Source of the DNA: Callaeas wilsoni
Lineage: Eukaryota > Chordata > Aves > Passeriformes > Callaeidae
Direction of reading: 5' to 3'
DNA length: 64,000 nucleotides
Assembly: GCA_013398955.1 (NCBI GenBank)
Contig: VWPU01004640.1
Location: 35,434-99,433, forward strand
Of this stretch, positions 38,719 through 51,713 are shown one piece after another. Positions within the stretch are counted from its first letter, which is position 1. Each line of letters opens with the position of its first letter. The position numbers and the translations under genes are program-made. The notes under the pieces are model-generated. The model made no database searches and was not told the origin of the DNA. It was given only the letters and a program-made list of their open reading frames with translations.

Positions 38719-41225
38719 CTGCAAAGAGAAAAGCCTCTAATTACATGACAATACAAAGGGTGGAAAATCTTTCTAAAGCTGGTAAGAAAATCAGTTTTGC
38801 AGTGCTTGTAATGCTTCACTCTCCTTGCTGATAAGTGGAAAGACTTCCAAGCAAACATCATGTAACGTACATAACTGTAGTTGTCATTTTCTGTGATAAC
38901 ACATTTAGCTTGTCTTACCTGACAGTTACATCTCATTATTATTTGAGAAAAATGCTGATTTTGGAAAAAAAAACTGGCAAGATTCCACAGGATGTCATTT
39001 AGTCATCAAACATCATTCCATGGAAGCTCATGTCTCAGCATGTGGGGATTATTTTTCAAGACATTTTTCATTTTGCACTCATACAAAATGAATATTTTTT
39101 CCCCTTATGCATAGGGAATATTTTTCATAAGAACAGGGTTTGTTTTTTCTTTTTTGTTTGGACAGGAAAGATACATGCTGTCATTAATAATTTGATTTTA
39201 TTTTTCTTTGGCAGTTGCAATTCTGAGATGCCTAAAAAGCTGCCCTGTCTGAAAACATAATCACTGAAAGATGTTTATTCCTCATAATTTGGAAAGCCTA
39301 CTAAAAGGTCCTATAAATCATCTATTCTAAGAGTTCAAACTTCATTTATTGTAGTGTGTCATTTTATATCTGTATTTTGTTACTTCCCCTATGATATACA
39401 GCATAAGCCTGATATGTGAAAGATTTTTTGACTCTGTATTACTGTAGGAATGATTTTAAAAGAATTTATTAAAATGTAGTGTTCAGATTATGTCCTCAGA
39501 TATCTAATGTATATTGATAGAAAAACAGATTTTTAAAATATATTATCGTGAATTTTATTCAATAAAATTCAATATTAGCAATTGGGTTTTTTTAAGTTTT
39601 ATTTTACAGAAATTTCAGAGTCAAACACCAAACACTAGGAGATGTTAGAATCCTGGGTGCCCCCTGCATGCATACAATTTTTAATTGAAGCCTTACTGAT
39701 GTTTCCTGTTATAATTTTCTCCACAGGATCCTGAAGGGTAAATGAGCTACTGTTCATTAGGCCCTGAGATGACATCTCAACTCTTTTACCTGGCTCTGCC
39801 ACTCCTATGGAGTTCCCATCATGTACAGAAATCCCCACAGATCTTGTGACATTCCCCCATCTTCTTCCCTTCCCTTCTGCCTGTGTTGAAGACCATTAAT
39901 TCAATCCCTCGCTTGCTGCAGTATCTGTTATGAAGCACAGCTGCCTGTGGGAGTTGTAGCATAAAAAGTCTGGAAAAACTGCTATTAGGAGAACTGTGCC
40001 AGTTCCTTCCCTTCCCAATCTTCACTTTAAACAAGCAACTCTTTTACACCCTTGTGAAGTGCAAAATCCCATCAGTTAATTAACACTGTAAAACCAATGA
40101 CTGTTTCCATTCCTTAGACTGTGTTTAAGCATCAAGCCAACTTCATTATTTTTCTTCATTTTTTTGTGTGCCTTTTTGGTCATGCTGGACACAGTAAAAA
40201 GCAGAAAGCTGCTCAGGTGGCTAAAGAACCATTGTCCACAATGTATAAAAATCAGTGAAGTACTTTAGAATTAGTGGCCATCTTTCAGCAGTATTCAAGT
40301 GCAAGCAAACCTCTTTTCAATGTTACTGACACAAAATGCATATACATTCTCTCTTCTCTTACTATCCCTAGAGATTACTGACAATTTCTTCTCTCTAGAA
40401 AAGTTGTCTTCTACTTTCCTGCATCTTGGATAGCACATGCATTGATAAGAGGTGCATGGAAAACCCATGCATTTCTAATCTTCCCTGATGGCAAGCCTCT
40501 AGAATGATGATGCATTCTATTACTAAACACATTAACTCCTCGTATTTTTATTGTCTGTAAAAATGCAGTAAGATGAGTGCCAGACCCAATGATTAAAGTG
40601 GCAGATTAAAAAAAAGTCTACCCTTTAATTCTCATAAATTCTGGTGCCCTTGGTATAGTATAAAAAACTTTGAAAAGTAAATTCCATTGAAGTGCATTCT
40701 GAGTGGATTTCAGACAATTCTCTAATGTACTAATATAAGCATAAATAAAATCTAATTTAAGCACCATAAAAGACTGGTCATACATACACCCAAGAAAAAT
40801 CTTGGGACTTTGTATGGGGAAAAACATCTATATCAAGAAAAATATTCACTCTGACTGTTCCAAATCTAGCTGAACACTTATTGTTCAGCATGCTATAGTC
40901 AAATTTTCCTATGTGAATAATACGTGAGCCCAGTTTTGACTACAGCAAAAATATTGTGAACAGTGACAGCAACTCTCTTCCCTAACATACAGTCTTCTTT
41001 TACCCATCCCTCCAGTCCTGAGTTGGTTTAATTTTTGCTATTTTTGACACAGCTAGTTTCCCAACCATCTTAATGTGGAGCACAATTTTGCTCTTCCTTT
41101 GTTATGAGTGACATTTTATTTTTCATCTACTGCAGATTAAGAATGCAAGCAGAGTGAATTCAGCCTTACACCTGCTATGACACTAAAATGTCTCACCAAA
41201 TTACTTCATATGTCTAAATGCAGGT
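38719..41225. other. AT-rich unique sequence, nothing recognised
   Basis: A GC-richer patch at 39780-39870 has an open minus-strand frame ending at a donor (GCCAG/GTAAAAG), with a fair acceptor. Two frames are open across most of it and I do not recognise either product. No repeat family was seen. Confidence 0.45.
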
Positions 41226-41560
41226 TGTTGTGGTTTAACTCCAGCTGGCAACTAAGCACCACATAACCGCTTGCTCACTTCTCCTGGTGGGACTGGAGAG
41301 AGAACTGGAAGAGTAAAACTTTTGGGTTGAACTCACCCCTTCCCATGGTCAGGCAGGTGTTCAGCCATCCCCAGGAAAGCAGGGTCTCATCACGTGCAAC
41401 GCTTGCTTAGGAAGACAGACACCATCACTCCAAACATCCTTCCTTCCTCCTTCTTCCCCCCAGTTTATATGCTAGGCATAATCCCATATGGTCTGGAAGA
41501 TCCCTTCGGTCAGTTGTTTTCAGCTGTCCCATCTGTGTCCTCTCCCAACTCCAGTACTAG
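41226..41560 (-). mobile_element. avian ERV LTR fragment, minus orientation
   Basis: The left edge TGTTGTGGTTTAACTCCAGC with GGCAACTAAGCACCACA is the reverse complement of the end of a widespread avian LTR. Further blocks follow in the expected order: GGTGTTCAGCCATCCCCAGG, GGAAGACAGACACCATCACT, a promoter zone with a TATA-like TTTATATGC (41463-41471), and GGTCAGTTGTTTTCAGCTGT with CCATCTGTGTCCTCTCCC. The outer U3 part beyond about 41560 is missing or too worn to recognise. It is the same family as 12726-13277, in the opposite orientation, and better preserved. Open frames here are not genes. Confidence 0.85.
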
Positions 41561-44500
41561 AAAAAACAGTGAAAGAGAGTTCCCCGTACAAACAGGGAGG
41601 AAGGCTAACACACCAATCTTTACAATCATGAATGCTAATCACAAATCTGCATCTTGACAATGGGATGTCCACAATGCCAATAGAGAACAAGGTTAAAAAA
41701 AGCTGATTGAGATCCAACATTGAGATCCAAGTAAACATTTCCCACAAAAACATGCTCGAAGGTGGTGTAAGGAAAAATGTTCTCCAAATCCTGCAGCAAT
41801 AGAACTGCTCAGAACTAAGAATTTTACCCTGTATGTTTTAAGTATCAGCAGCTCCCTTCGTTTATTGCATGTTAGTGTCTATTTTGGAATGGAACTTTAT
41901 AACTTTAGTCTATGCTAAACATTAAAGGCATATTACAGCACTGCAAGTATATTACACTACTGTTAGCTGCTCAGCTGCCCAATACATTCAGGTAGCTGTG
42001 AACAACAGAATTGTTCTTTCTTTTTCATTTAAAGAGACAGGAGTCACCCCCAAAGTGCAGCCTCGATCACAAACCAGCCACATCTTTGTCTTTTTCACAG
42101 TATGCATAGTGCATGCTAGCCAAAGCTACCCATTGAAGCCACCTGGAAGTGGAAACCAGTGAAAAAAACATGCTGTTTATACACAGACCAGAGTTTCTCT
42201 AAATTATGTCAATCATGGAATTAATCCTGATCCTTACAGCTGCAGTAGCACCATAAAGAACTTAAAGTAGAAGCTGGTCCAGTCTAGTACCACTGTAATT
42301 ATGAGTGCTGAGTATACAAAAGAAAGGATTACACAGATCAGACATATTTAAATTTAGTGATGGTGCTTCAGCTGTTGGGAGCTTTTTAAAGTATATTCAT
42401 TTTTCAGCACTTATGATTGGAAAACAAAACCATATTAATAAATGGTAATAAATAGATAAATAATTTATGTATATTTTCCAGGCCAATATATAGTTCTCTC
42501 AGTTTTGTTTCCTTGAACACAGAAGGAACAGAGCAAGACTGTCTTCAAAAATTTTGTTATAGAAAAGGGCCAACCACAGTACAATAGAAGAGTCTTAAAT
42601 ACTAAAATTAGAAAATTTTCTTTCCTCTCATTTACAGTAACAGAGAAGACTATATATACTCTCTGTTATTTACACAAGCATAGCTTCTGTTGGAGTCCAC
42701 AAAGGCAATTTATCAGAATAAAATAATCCTTCAGGTAGAAGACAATCAATAGATATTTTTTAGATTTCTACATAGACCAGTATAGGCTTTTGTTGTTGTG
42801 GGATTTGTGAGGTTTTTTTAATCAATACACTTCAGCACCAGATTAGAATTTTTGTGAGAGTTTTTCTGCATCATGGGACAGTACTCATTTAATACAGCCC
42901 ACAAGTAATATTTTGCTTGTTTCATTTGGGTAAATCTTTGCGAAAAAAATCAAAAACTAAAATAGTTCTCTAAAGAGTTCTCTAAAAAGTTAGCCCAATC
43001 AGAATTTCCATTTTCTGAAGAAGAATCTTCTAAACATTAATACAAATAAGAACAACCAGAACATAAGTTTGCCCTACACCAGGATAATTTCTATTTCTTT
43101 TTCATGTGTATGACAGATGAAAAGCATGCAGTTGAGATATCAGAAATTCCCCTTGGGCCAGGTAACATTCTTATGTATGATATACTGTAATTCTTATTTG
43201 AAATAAGTATTTCTAAGAAAATAGAATGCAAAAAAAGTGAAATGAAAAATGCAAAAAGCAAAAGAGAAAGGCAGGACTCTCTCTTCTAGCAGCTAAGGCA
43301 TTTAGGTCTCTTTCTCTTCCAAACAATCACTGCCTTTCTTATTTTCCAGGCAAATAGTTTACACAATAGTTTGTTTCATGAAAATGTTATCCCATACCTT
43401 CCCCTGAAACAAAATATCCGCTCCTATATTTCCTGAGAAGCAAGACCTTGTCTGTGTTGAAGAGGTGTAATAGCCTGGCCTGAAAAAATTGAAGAGAAGT
43501 GTCATCTAGTCATTGGATTCTGTCAGGGCTTAAGAAATGCTGGAACTACTCACTGTACAGCCAAAGAGCAATATTAAAACTAATCAAGAAAGCATCTAAA
43601 TACTTTAAAATAGCCCTAAGACACAGTATCAATAAATTCAATATTTTTTAATAACTATTTTGGACTTGAAAGCCTAAATCCAAATTTAAAGCACCTAAAT
43701 CCTTTACTTGCTTTAACTTTTGGTCTCACATGTTGCCAATGAAATTTAGATTAAGTCAGTCAAACTCTGAAGACCTGAGTAAATACCTTCACCAATAAGG
43801 AACTATGCAACTTTTTAATGAGCAATAAAAATGCAGTAGATCACATGTGTGATGTTCCTTTTCTAATATTAAATATATTGGTATCCTCTTCACCATTTGA
43901 CTGACTTCACTGGTCTGGCTGGGACTGGCTGTTTTCAAGCGGAAAGCTTTATTACATTTATTCATCCTTTTATCAACACAGGTTTGATTTGTAAACAATC
44001 AAAACCGGAAAAAATAGTGCATGCAACAAATATTTTCTCTACTAACTTCTTTGCAATGCAGCAAACTAACATGCTTGAGATCATTGTATCACACACCAAT
44101 TTACTTCAGCTCATACACCATTTAGACCACATCTTCCCTTTGTAAATGGGAAAGTATTTACTTGCACTGTAAATATATGTGCATACACATTCTAAACCAG
44201 CATGGCCAGGCCCTTAACACAATGCATTGAGATAGAAATGTACTAGAAATATCCCAAAACAAAATTGCACTGTTTGAAATTGATACCTGTCCAAGTTAAT
44301 GTGTGTCATCATTAAATGTCTGCAGAATTAGTAAGGACAATGATGTGTATCATCTGTCATTATTCCTTCCCAATTTACAGAGCAGTTTTGACAGAATTTA
44401 CAAGAAACATCAAATTGTGTCCTCAAACAGAGTCCACAGAGTTTTCATTATCTCTGTTCATGTACAGTGGAGAAAATTTAGCATTCAAATTTTTTTTTCC

Positions 44501-45930
44501 TTGATGACAGTATAAGTACCATGAATAATGGAAAAGATAGGAGCAGCATTACTAAAGCAAAGGTAATTTTTCCAGGATCTGTCTCAGATTCACAGGCTAG
44601 ATAATTTTAATTTTGATTCTTAGAATATTTTATTTCATTGTTTTGCTCCTGGTGAGTTTAGCAGGAGATAAAATAACATCAGCTCAACAAATTGAGACAC
44701 TAAAGTCTGGTTCCTTTATATTCTAAAATGTTACTGGGACAAGTTAACATTCCATCTCAGAAATAGTATTCATATGTCTGATGTTCATCTGCTGAGGCTC
44801 TCATTTGCATCTTCATAGCCCAGTTTCAAAATGCCACACCAAAAATACTTACTCTTGATTTACTCATTTTGTAGAATAGTGTGGCTGAAGAAGAAAACTG
44901 AATTTAAATTAAGTGAAAGTTGAAGTTACTTCAGTTAACTAAACAGAATAAATGGCTTGAAAACAAAGGCTACAGATCAAACTCTTGAACTCTGCATGTT
45001 AGAATTACCAGGGGAGAAAACAGTCCTTGGAATGAGATTGTATTGATGTCTAATGGGGATAAGATCCTGAAAAAACCCTTGTAAGACCACAGAAGAACTA
45101 ATTGTTAAAATATAGGGTCACACTTTTCATACCTTCTAATGATCCTTGGAAAAGAAGTTGTCCGCTATTTATAAATTTCTTTCAGAGTAATATATTTTGA
45201 AATTATGGTGGTGCCTTTTGTAATGGAATATTAACGCTTAGTTTATTTTCTAAGCATGCACAAACCATGCCTAAAGAATAAAATATAGAATTATTGTGAG
45301 AAAGTAAAGTCCTCTTGATCAGGTCTGGTCTAGGCTCCTAAGGAAACTAACAAAAACTCCATATTTTTTTCTGTTTAAAACCAGCCTAATAAAGCAAAAG
45401 TAAGTGTTCTCTAGGAAACAAACTCATAGCTGTATATGTGTCCTGGTGCAACTTCCTTCATCAATAAAAAAGTGAGTTGTTTGTACTTGCACATACTGTT
45501 TGTATTAACAAATGCTAGACATCCTTGCATAGCCTAAGTGACAGACAAAAACATTTAAAAAAAATAATTAAACAAGACACTGTCATCAATCATTATGCAG
45601 AGTAATTGAGAGTAATTTACTTATCTTTCATAAAGAGAATAGAAAAAAAAAATCAGTGAAAATGAAGGCAGACAACCAAGCTAGTAAACACTGGGAAAGG
45701 ACTGAATAAAGAAGGAAGTTCATTAAAATAAGGCATTACAAAAAACTGAGCTTGACAGGGACACAATTTAATTTTAATATTATCTTCAAGAGATTCTCTG
45801 AGGAAAAAACCCCAACTTTCTAAACTATCTAAAGTTTCCAATCCATGACCTGTTTCAACTTCTAGTCCCTTGTTCTTTTAATGTGGCTATCCTTCCTTTT
45901 AGAGTTCTGTTCTTATATTTTTCACTTCAG
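41561..45930. other. AT-rich unique sequence, nothing recognised
   Basis: A 12-bp unit GTTCTCTAAAGA/GTTCTCTAAAAA is duplicated in tandem at 42965-42988. No gene, RNA or repeat family was recognised. Confidence 0.5.
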
Positions 45931-46037
45931 GTTTGTCCAGTTATAATCTCTGAATTGACTAAGACTACACTTGAGATCACAGAACAACTTCAAGCAACCA
46001 GAATCAAAGGGATACAGATTAGGAAGGAAAGGCGGAG
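45931..46037 (+). CDS. candidate internal exon, unknown protein
   Basis: The acceptor is strong (TTCTTATATTTTTCACTTCAG). The frame beginning directly at 45931 reads VCPVIISELTKTTLEITEQL and then a basic stretch ending KERR, before a moderate donor GGAG/GTATTC (phase 0 to 2). The frame is in fact open well past the donor, from 45883 to 46275, so its openness does not itself mark the exon edges. The TLEITEQL portion looks helical. Gene not recognised. Confidence 0.2.
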
Positions 46038-48416
46038 GTATTCTCTACTGCTCCCTCTCCACCTCTACCATTCACAAACTGCCACATATGGGGCGGAGGT
46101 TCAACAAAAGTTCTTAGTCAGTAATTTTACCATATGTTCGTCAGCAGAAGCTGTCCAAACTTGTGTTGTCATAAATGAAAATAACAAGGCACACCAAGGG
46201 AATCACCACTTTGCTGATAATGTAGAAGGTAGGAATTTTTTCAGTGCTTTGGCAGTTGCAGGAAAGAGCATTTGAGCGCAGGTTGTGGAAACAAGCACAC
46301 TCACATATTGTTCTGACTTCTGAATAGGAATCTTTTAGCTACCCTTAACACAGACTATTCAGGTTTTTCTCATGATATTAATAAGTGAGATTTCTTTTGC
46401 TACTTTTTTTAAAATTCAGTCAAAACCCCCTACCTGGTTTCTTCTCTCTTTCATATCTTCAGATATTCTGCATGGTTGTGTAGTAGCTGTCAGACTTTAG
46501 GAGTTAGGATGAAAGATACCAAAAAACTAGGACATCATGCTTCGCAGCACGAAGAGCACTGAATCCTGCAGGATGCCATATGCTTCAGGATCCCATCAGC
46601 TCCCAAAGGGTAGCACTTTACAAGCTTCGGCCTCAAAGGATTTTACTTCTTACTCATACAAGAAGTGAAAGATCAAGTTTACAGAAGATAAATGCTATAT
46701 ATAGTCCCATTTTATGAAATTGTATTTTTTAAAACAAAGTACAGTTCTTGACTGAGATTTATGTAAGATGTCAACATGTTTCATTTATATAGCTTTTATG
46801 AAATACGCCTTTATTTAAATGGATGAATCTTTTGGTTACTTTCATATGCTCTCTTAGGTGATGTAAATTGTACTAGTCTCATTGATAGTTCTTTCATGTC
46901 TCTCTCACTAGAGACTACAAAATTCCCTGTGAAGGAAGAATAGTCTTGACTGAGAAAGTTTTTTCATATTTATATTAAGGAAAACAATTTGCAATTATGC
47001 TGTCATTTTAATTAGGATTATATTTTCATTTGTTTTTATTTCATTTCAACAACTATTCAGTGCTAAAAATCTTTATAAATAAATATTTTAAACACAGACA
47101 CTGTCTTCTTGAAACTTATACTGCCACTAAAGATGAATGTCAGCAGTCAATGTTTCCCTTGTGAGTAACAGACGAAGTGTATTTCCATGTTTGCTTTTTC
47201 TTCAGACAAAAAATAAAATAAATTTATTTTATTAAGCATCATCTGCTGCATAGTCAAATATTTATGTGCAATGCTTTGCTTACCTGAGTTTTACACCAGG
47301 ATATCATATGACGGATGTAATGTTTTAAATAACCTTTGGTTTTTCAATTCCATAAAAACCCATTATATCTATACATACATAAATTACACAAATTTATGAT
47401 GAATCCATGGGACAACAAGCTTTTCAGGTCACTCCACTCATAATTAGAACTAATTAAAATGTGCCAAAGAAAGGATAGAAATTTATCACTGCTCATTAAA
47501 CCTGTAAAGACTGTGTTAATTAGATGTCAGACTCGGTAATTCACATAAATGTTTGCTGCCAGTCTAAATTTAGTGAAAAAAATAAACACATTTATAGCTA
47601 CTGCAACAAAAAGGAGATAGGCACTGTTGAATTGAAAGGGTTAAAAGCCTTCTATGCTACAAATCTCATTCTTATATGCTTTTTTATCTTGAAAACAGAG
47701 TGTGTGAATTCTTCTGCTATTTTTTTTCCCCAAACTTAAATATTCCTTTGATAAAAGCAAAAGGTTATGTCCCACCATAATTTTTCTAACTTCCTATTTT
47801 CAAATATTGCTTACATCGTCATACATTAATTTGCAATAATTAATTGAAAATCAATATTTACTAGCAGTTACCACATTGTTGCATCATCTATGTTCTTACT
47901 CAAGAACATTATACTATTTTGTCATCTGCAACAACCAGGAAGGGATACCATTGTGTTCCCCAAAATTTATAACCAAAGCCTTCAGTGGTTCAAATGATCA
48001 TTTCCACAGGACATCTCAGAAGTCAAACCATTTTAATATAAGACACTGAACGCGTTGATTAATTTGAAAGCAAATCATTAATTTAAGACATAATAATAAG
48101 CCAGAATGTAATAGCATAGATTGTGCTATTACAGATTAGCTGTATGTATAACTTGTAACTACAACTTCACTAGATTCTTCACAGGGCTTTTGATCATTGA
48201 AAAGAGGAATGTATGTTGATAAAAACCAAGGATTTTCACTCATGGATTTCTAAAGGAGGAAAAAGTGCCTCATCCAGTACTTTCTCATTTGAATAATTCA
48301 GCTGCCAAAAAGGGCTGTTTAGATAAGCACCATACCAGGATCAAGACCTAGTGACCTTAGTTAACCTCAAGCCTTAATAAAGAAAGAGAGCTACAACTAC
48401 ATGCAGGCATTGATTT
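46038..48416. other. AT-rich unique sequence, nothing recognised
   Basis: No gene, RNA or repeat family was recognised up to the CR1 copy. Confidence 0.5.
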
Positions 48417-48780
48417 ATAGACTCATAGAGTCATTTAGGTTGGAAAAGACCTTCAAGATCATTGAGTTCAACTGTTAATCCACCACTATGTTCACCACTA
48501 AACCATGTCACTAAGTGCCACATTTACAAAAGTTTTAGATACCTCCAGGGATTGTAACTCAACCACTTTCCCAGGCAGCCTGTTCCAGTGTTGGACAACG
48601 CTTTTAGTGAGGAAATATTTTCCTTATATCCAACCTAAACTTCTTCTGGTGCATCTTGAAGTCATTTCCTCTTGACTTGTTACTAGGAAGAAGAGACTGA
48701 CCCCCAGCTTGCTACAATCTCCTTTCAGGTAGCTGTAGAGCACAATAAGGTTTCCCCTCAGCCTCCTCTAATTCAGTCAA
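48417..48780 (-). mobile_element. CR1 LINE, older 5'-truncated copy
   Basis: The left edge ATAGACTCATAGAGTCATTT is a diverged CR1 3' tail in reverse complement. It is followed by GGTTGGAAAAGACCTTCAAG, CCAGGCAGCCTGTTCCAGTG, GTGAGGAAATATTTTCCTTA, CCAACCTAAACTTCTTCTGG and a TTTCCCCTCAGCCTCCTC block. It is a different and more worn CR1 subfamily than the two copies near the window start. The right edge fades near 48780. Confidence 0.88.
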
Positions 48781-49374
48781 TATCCTTGGTGAGACATGTC
48801 ACTGGAGGAAGTAGATAGGCAAAACATTCCACTCTGATATTCTATTAATTAAGAGCTTTACAACTGAATGATTTTTTTTTTAAAGTCTGGGTTTGGATGC
48901 ACAGCAAAGTGTCAGAATGTGTTCCTTCTAAATTTACAGCATCTGCTGATTTGGCTTGCTGTGGCCTCAGTGCTGTAATGGGGTTCACATGGTCATCTCT
49001 CTTATTCTGCAAAAGGCTCCTGGGGCAAGTGCCTATTAAGCAAGGCCAGATGCAGTTCTATCGAGAATCCAGTAGGTTTCATTTCTTTAATTTTAGGTTC
49101 TCTGTTACTGTTTTTAATGAACTTGCATTTCAGCCTTTCTTCTATCATATGGGCCTGTACAAAGACAATAGGGACTAATACTTTGGTGGTAGAAATAATA
49201 TTCCCCTAAAGAAAGATTTTAAAATTACATTAGCTAGCTTCCTACTGTCCCACCTCTCATAACTCAAATTTTCACTAAGTTATGTTAGGATAACCAAGAA
49301 AAGCAAACCCTTATTTGCTGGAAAATCAAAACCTTTTCCCAAGATAAAATGACAATATATCCAGCAGTTACCAG

Positions 49375-49378
<4 letters not shown>

Positions 49379-49407
<29 letters not shown>
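49379..49407 (+). repeat. A29 homopolymer
   Basis: Twenty-nine uninterrupted A residues, the longest homopolymer in the window. No canonical AATAAA lies 10-30 bases upstream and no matching flanking duplication was seen, so a retroposed mRNA is not supported. Confidence 0.9.
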
Positions 49408-49409
<2 letters not shown>

Positions 49410-51708
49410 CTGTTGCCTTCTATGAAGTTTTACAAAAAAGAACTCCAAGAATGAGAATTTGACTTTTACAGTAATAAGAATTATACTAGTTTTTGTAATT
49501 CATATAGATCTGATCTACACTAGGTCCAAATTCCACATTCTGGGTATTTACAAAGGAGATACCTAATACTCTCTTATGCAGTGCAAAGACTGTGATTGTA
49601 ACAATTCAGTATAATACTAGGGGGGGATTTTAAAAGGACTACTATACTGCCCTTATGTTATTTAAACCTGTATGAAAACTTTATCATGAAATCCAAATAT
49701 ACAGATGAACTCTGAGGCAGACATAGTTGAGTCACCGTCTTCTTGCTAATCTGATAAAATAGATACTGAAGTCTCTTGCATATGAATATATTTATTTACC
49801 ATCTTCTGCTCCTTCAACTTGAGACATGAAGAACTATCTAGTGGAACAGTGTCTATTCAAGAGCAAAACTGTAAATGTCACCAATTAATAGATTTAAAAA
49901 CATCCCACTTTGAAAACATCTAGTAAAGACACCTTGATTAGCCTGCTAGGAGAATCAACTAACACCAATCTGAACAGTTGTAGTAGTCTGACTGTATTAA
50001 AGGTCTTATCATGGTCTGTTTTGCTTTGTTTGGATGAGGAGGCAGTAATTTTGTTGTTGTTATTTTTCAAGTTCATTTATTAACACCCTTTTCATATTTT
50101 CTTCTGGCTATGGGTCCAATTAATGCTCAAAAAATGTTCTCATCGTGAAGAAGGAAATTTAATTGCCTCCTTCCCCCCATTCTCCCCCTGAAATCCCCAC
50201 CTAATCAAAACACCCAAAACATTGTGGGTTACTTGGAACATCAAGCTGCCACTTTTCAACAATCCAAAAACCACATAAAAGTGTGAAGTAATGGTGTCAT
50301 CAGGTTTAAATAACACATCTGTTCCATTCTCCATCCACAAAGTATACTTTACTTATTTCTTCCCATCCTTTCCACAACTCTTCTTCTCATCTGTGCTGTG
50401 ACAGTGACAGATGCTTTCTTTTAAGTTGATTTTAGCTGATTGTTCGTGAGAGACAAAGCACCCACAGATGTCAGCTGCTGTTCTATCAGACTTCCTGAGA
50501 CAATCAGATAAATTTGGAACAGACAATGAAAGTTACTCCATGAATACATTTAGAACATGGCTAGAAATAGTACTAAACTATTCTTTTCTAGGTCAATACA
50601 TGAGGTTTTATCACAGTAGCAACACAATCACATCACCAGTCAAAAAGACAGGCAGACAGCTCTCATTTTGTCTGTCATAGTCTCAGCTTTTGTAAATCAA
50701 ATGACTGTTTGTACCAAAAACTTAACCTCAGTAAAATTGCTACACTGTGAAAGAATGAAAGTAGTCCTTGGTTTGATGATCACATCTCAGAGCTCGTGAG
50801 AGCTGACAAAAGTATTAGCCAGACATAACTTACAGCACTTGACTGTGCAGAGACACTGAGGAAGATACAGGTGATTTCTCATGGAATTTGCTCTCAAATG
50901 TCATTTGCATTATGGAATTGAAAAGCAATAGCAATAATATTTTTTTCTTTGATGTTTTCCTCTACACTTTAAACACAAAAAATTTGAGACTCCTTGGCAA
51001 TTTGTTATATAATGCAAAGGTATACCTTTTAAAAAATTAATTTATAGCTAGTCCTCTACCAACTGATGCTACAGGATTGCAGGTATCATAATCACAATAT
51101 GTGGACCTCATAAAAATTTATCACAGTAACACTAGTTATATGGATTGCATGGTTACTAAATTGCTTTGAAATCTATGACGAGTGGACAATGTAAACATGC
51201 AATGGAGATTAAAATGCTGAAGATAGGGAATACTGGAGATTTTTTACATGAGTGTGAACCAGAAAAATCTGCAAGGAACTGCCTATTGATGATTTTCTTT
51301 TCAGAGAGAAAACAAGAGGAGACATTTCTGGCAAAATACTTGAATCATGAAAGGCAATTGATCTGAATCCCAAAGATATCTCCCAGCAGGCACAGCTTTG
51401 TCTAGACTGCTGTACATCTGTTACACAAATTGCAGGGTACTTGTTTTAAAATATTCCACACATTCTGAATATTCAGGTACTGTGTGTCACTGAAATGATT
51501 ATCTGTCAACTGGTGTACACCAGAAAAGCGGAGAAAAGCATCATGCACAAACAGCTTGCAAATACCTAGGTGAGCAGACAGTTAAGGAATCATGACTCAG
51601 AACCCAGATTAACTTGATTGTTAAACATCATGAAACAGTAGCAGATCAAACATGTGCCAGAGGAGTAAAAGACAAAAAAAGTTGGCCACTAAGAAAATTC
51701 AAACAGGA

Positions 51709-51713
51709 TGTAT
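51709..51713 (+). other. target site duplication, left copy (TGTAT)
   Basis: TGTAT directly precedes the LTR at 51714 and is repeated exactly at 52320-52324 directly after it. A 5-bp duplication is the length usual for several retroviral classes, including ERVL-like elements. Confidence 0.85.

Larger units (their letters stand above)
48781..51713. other. AT-rich unique sequence with A29 tract
   Basis: Apart from the A29 tract at 49379-49407, nothing is recognised. A pyrimidine-rich patch lies near 50160-50200. Confidence 0.5.

Noticed and set aside
41394..41753. Open frames of 77-87 codons on both strands
   Set aside because: They overlap the LTR fragment and its edge.
49379..49407. Tail of a processed pseudogene
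   Set aside because: No AATAAA at the right distance, no flanking duplication, and no recognisable mRNA upstream.
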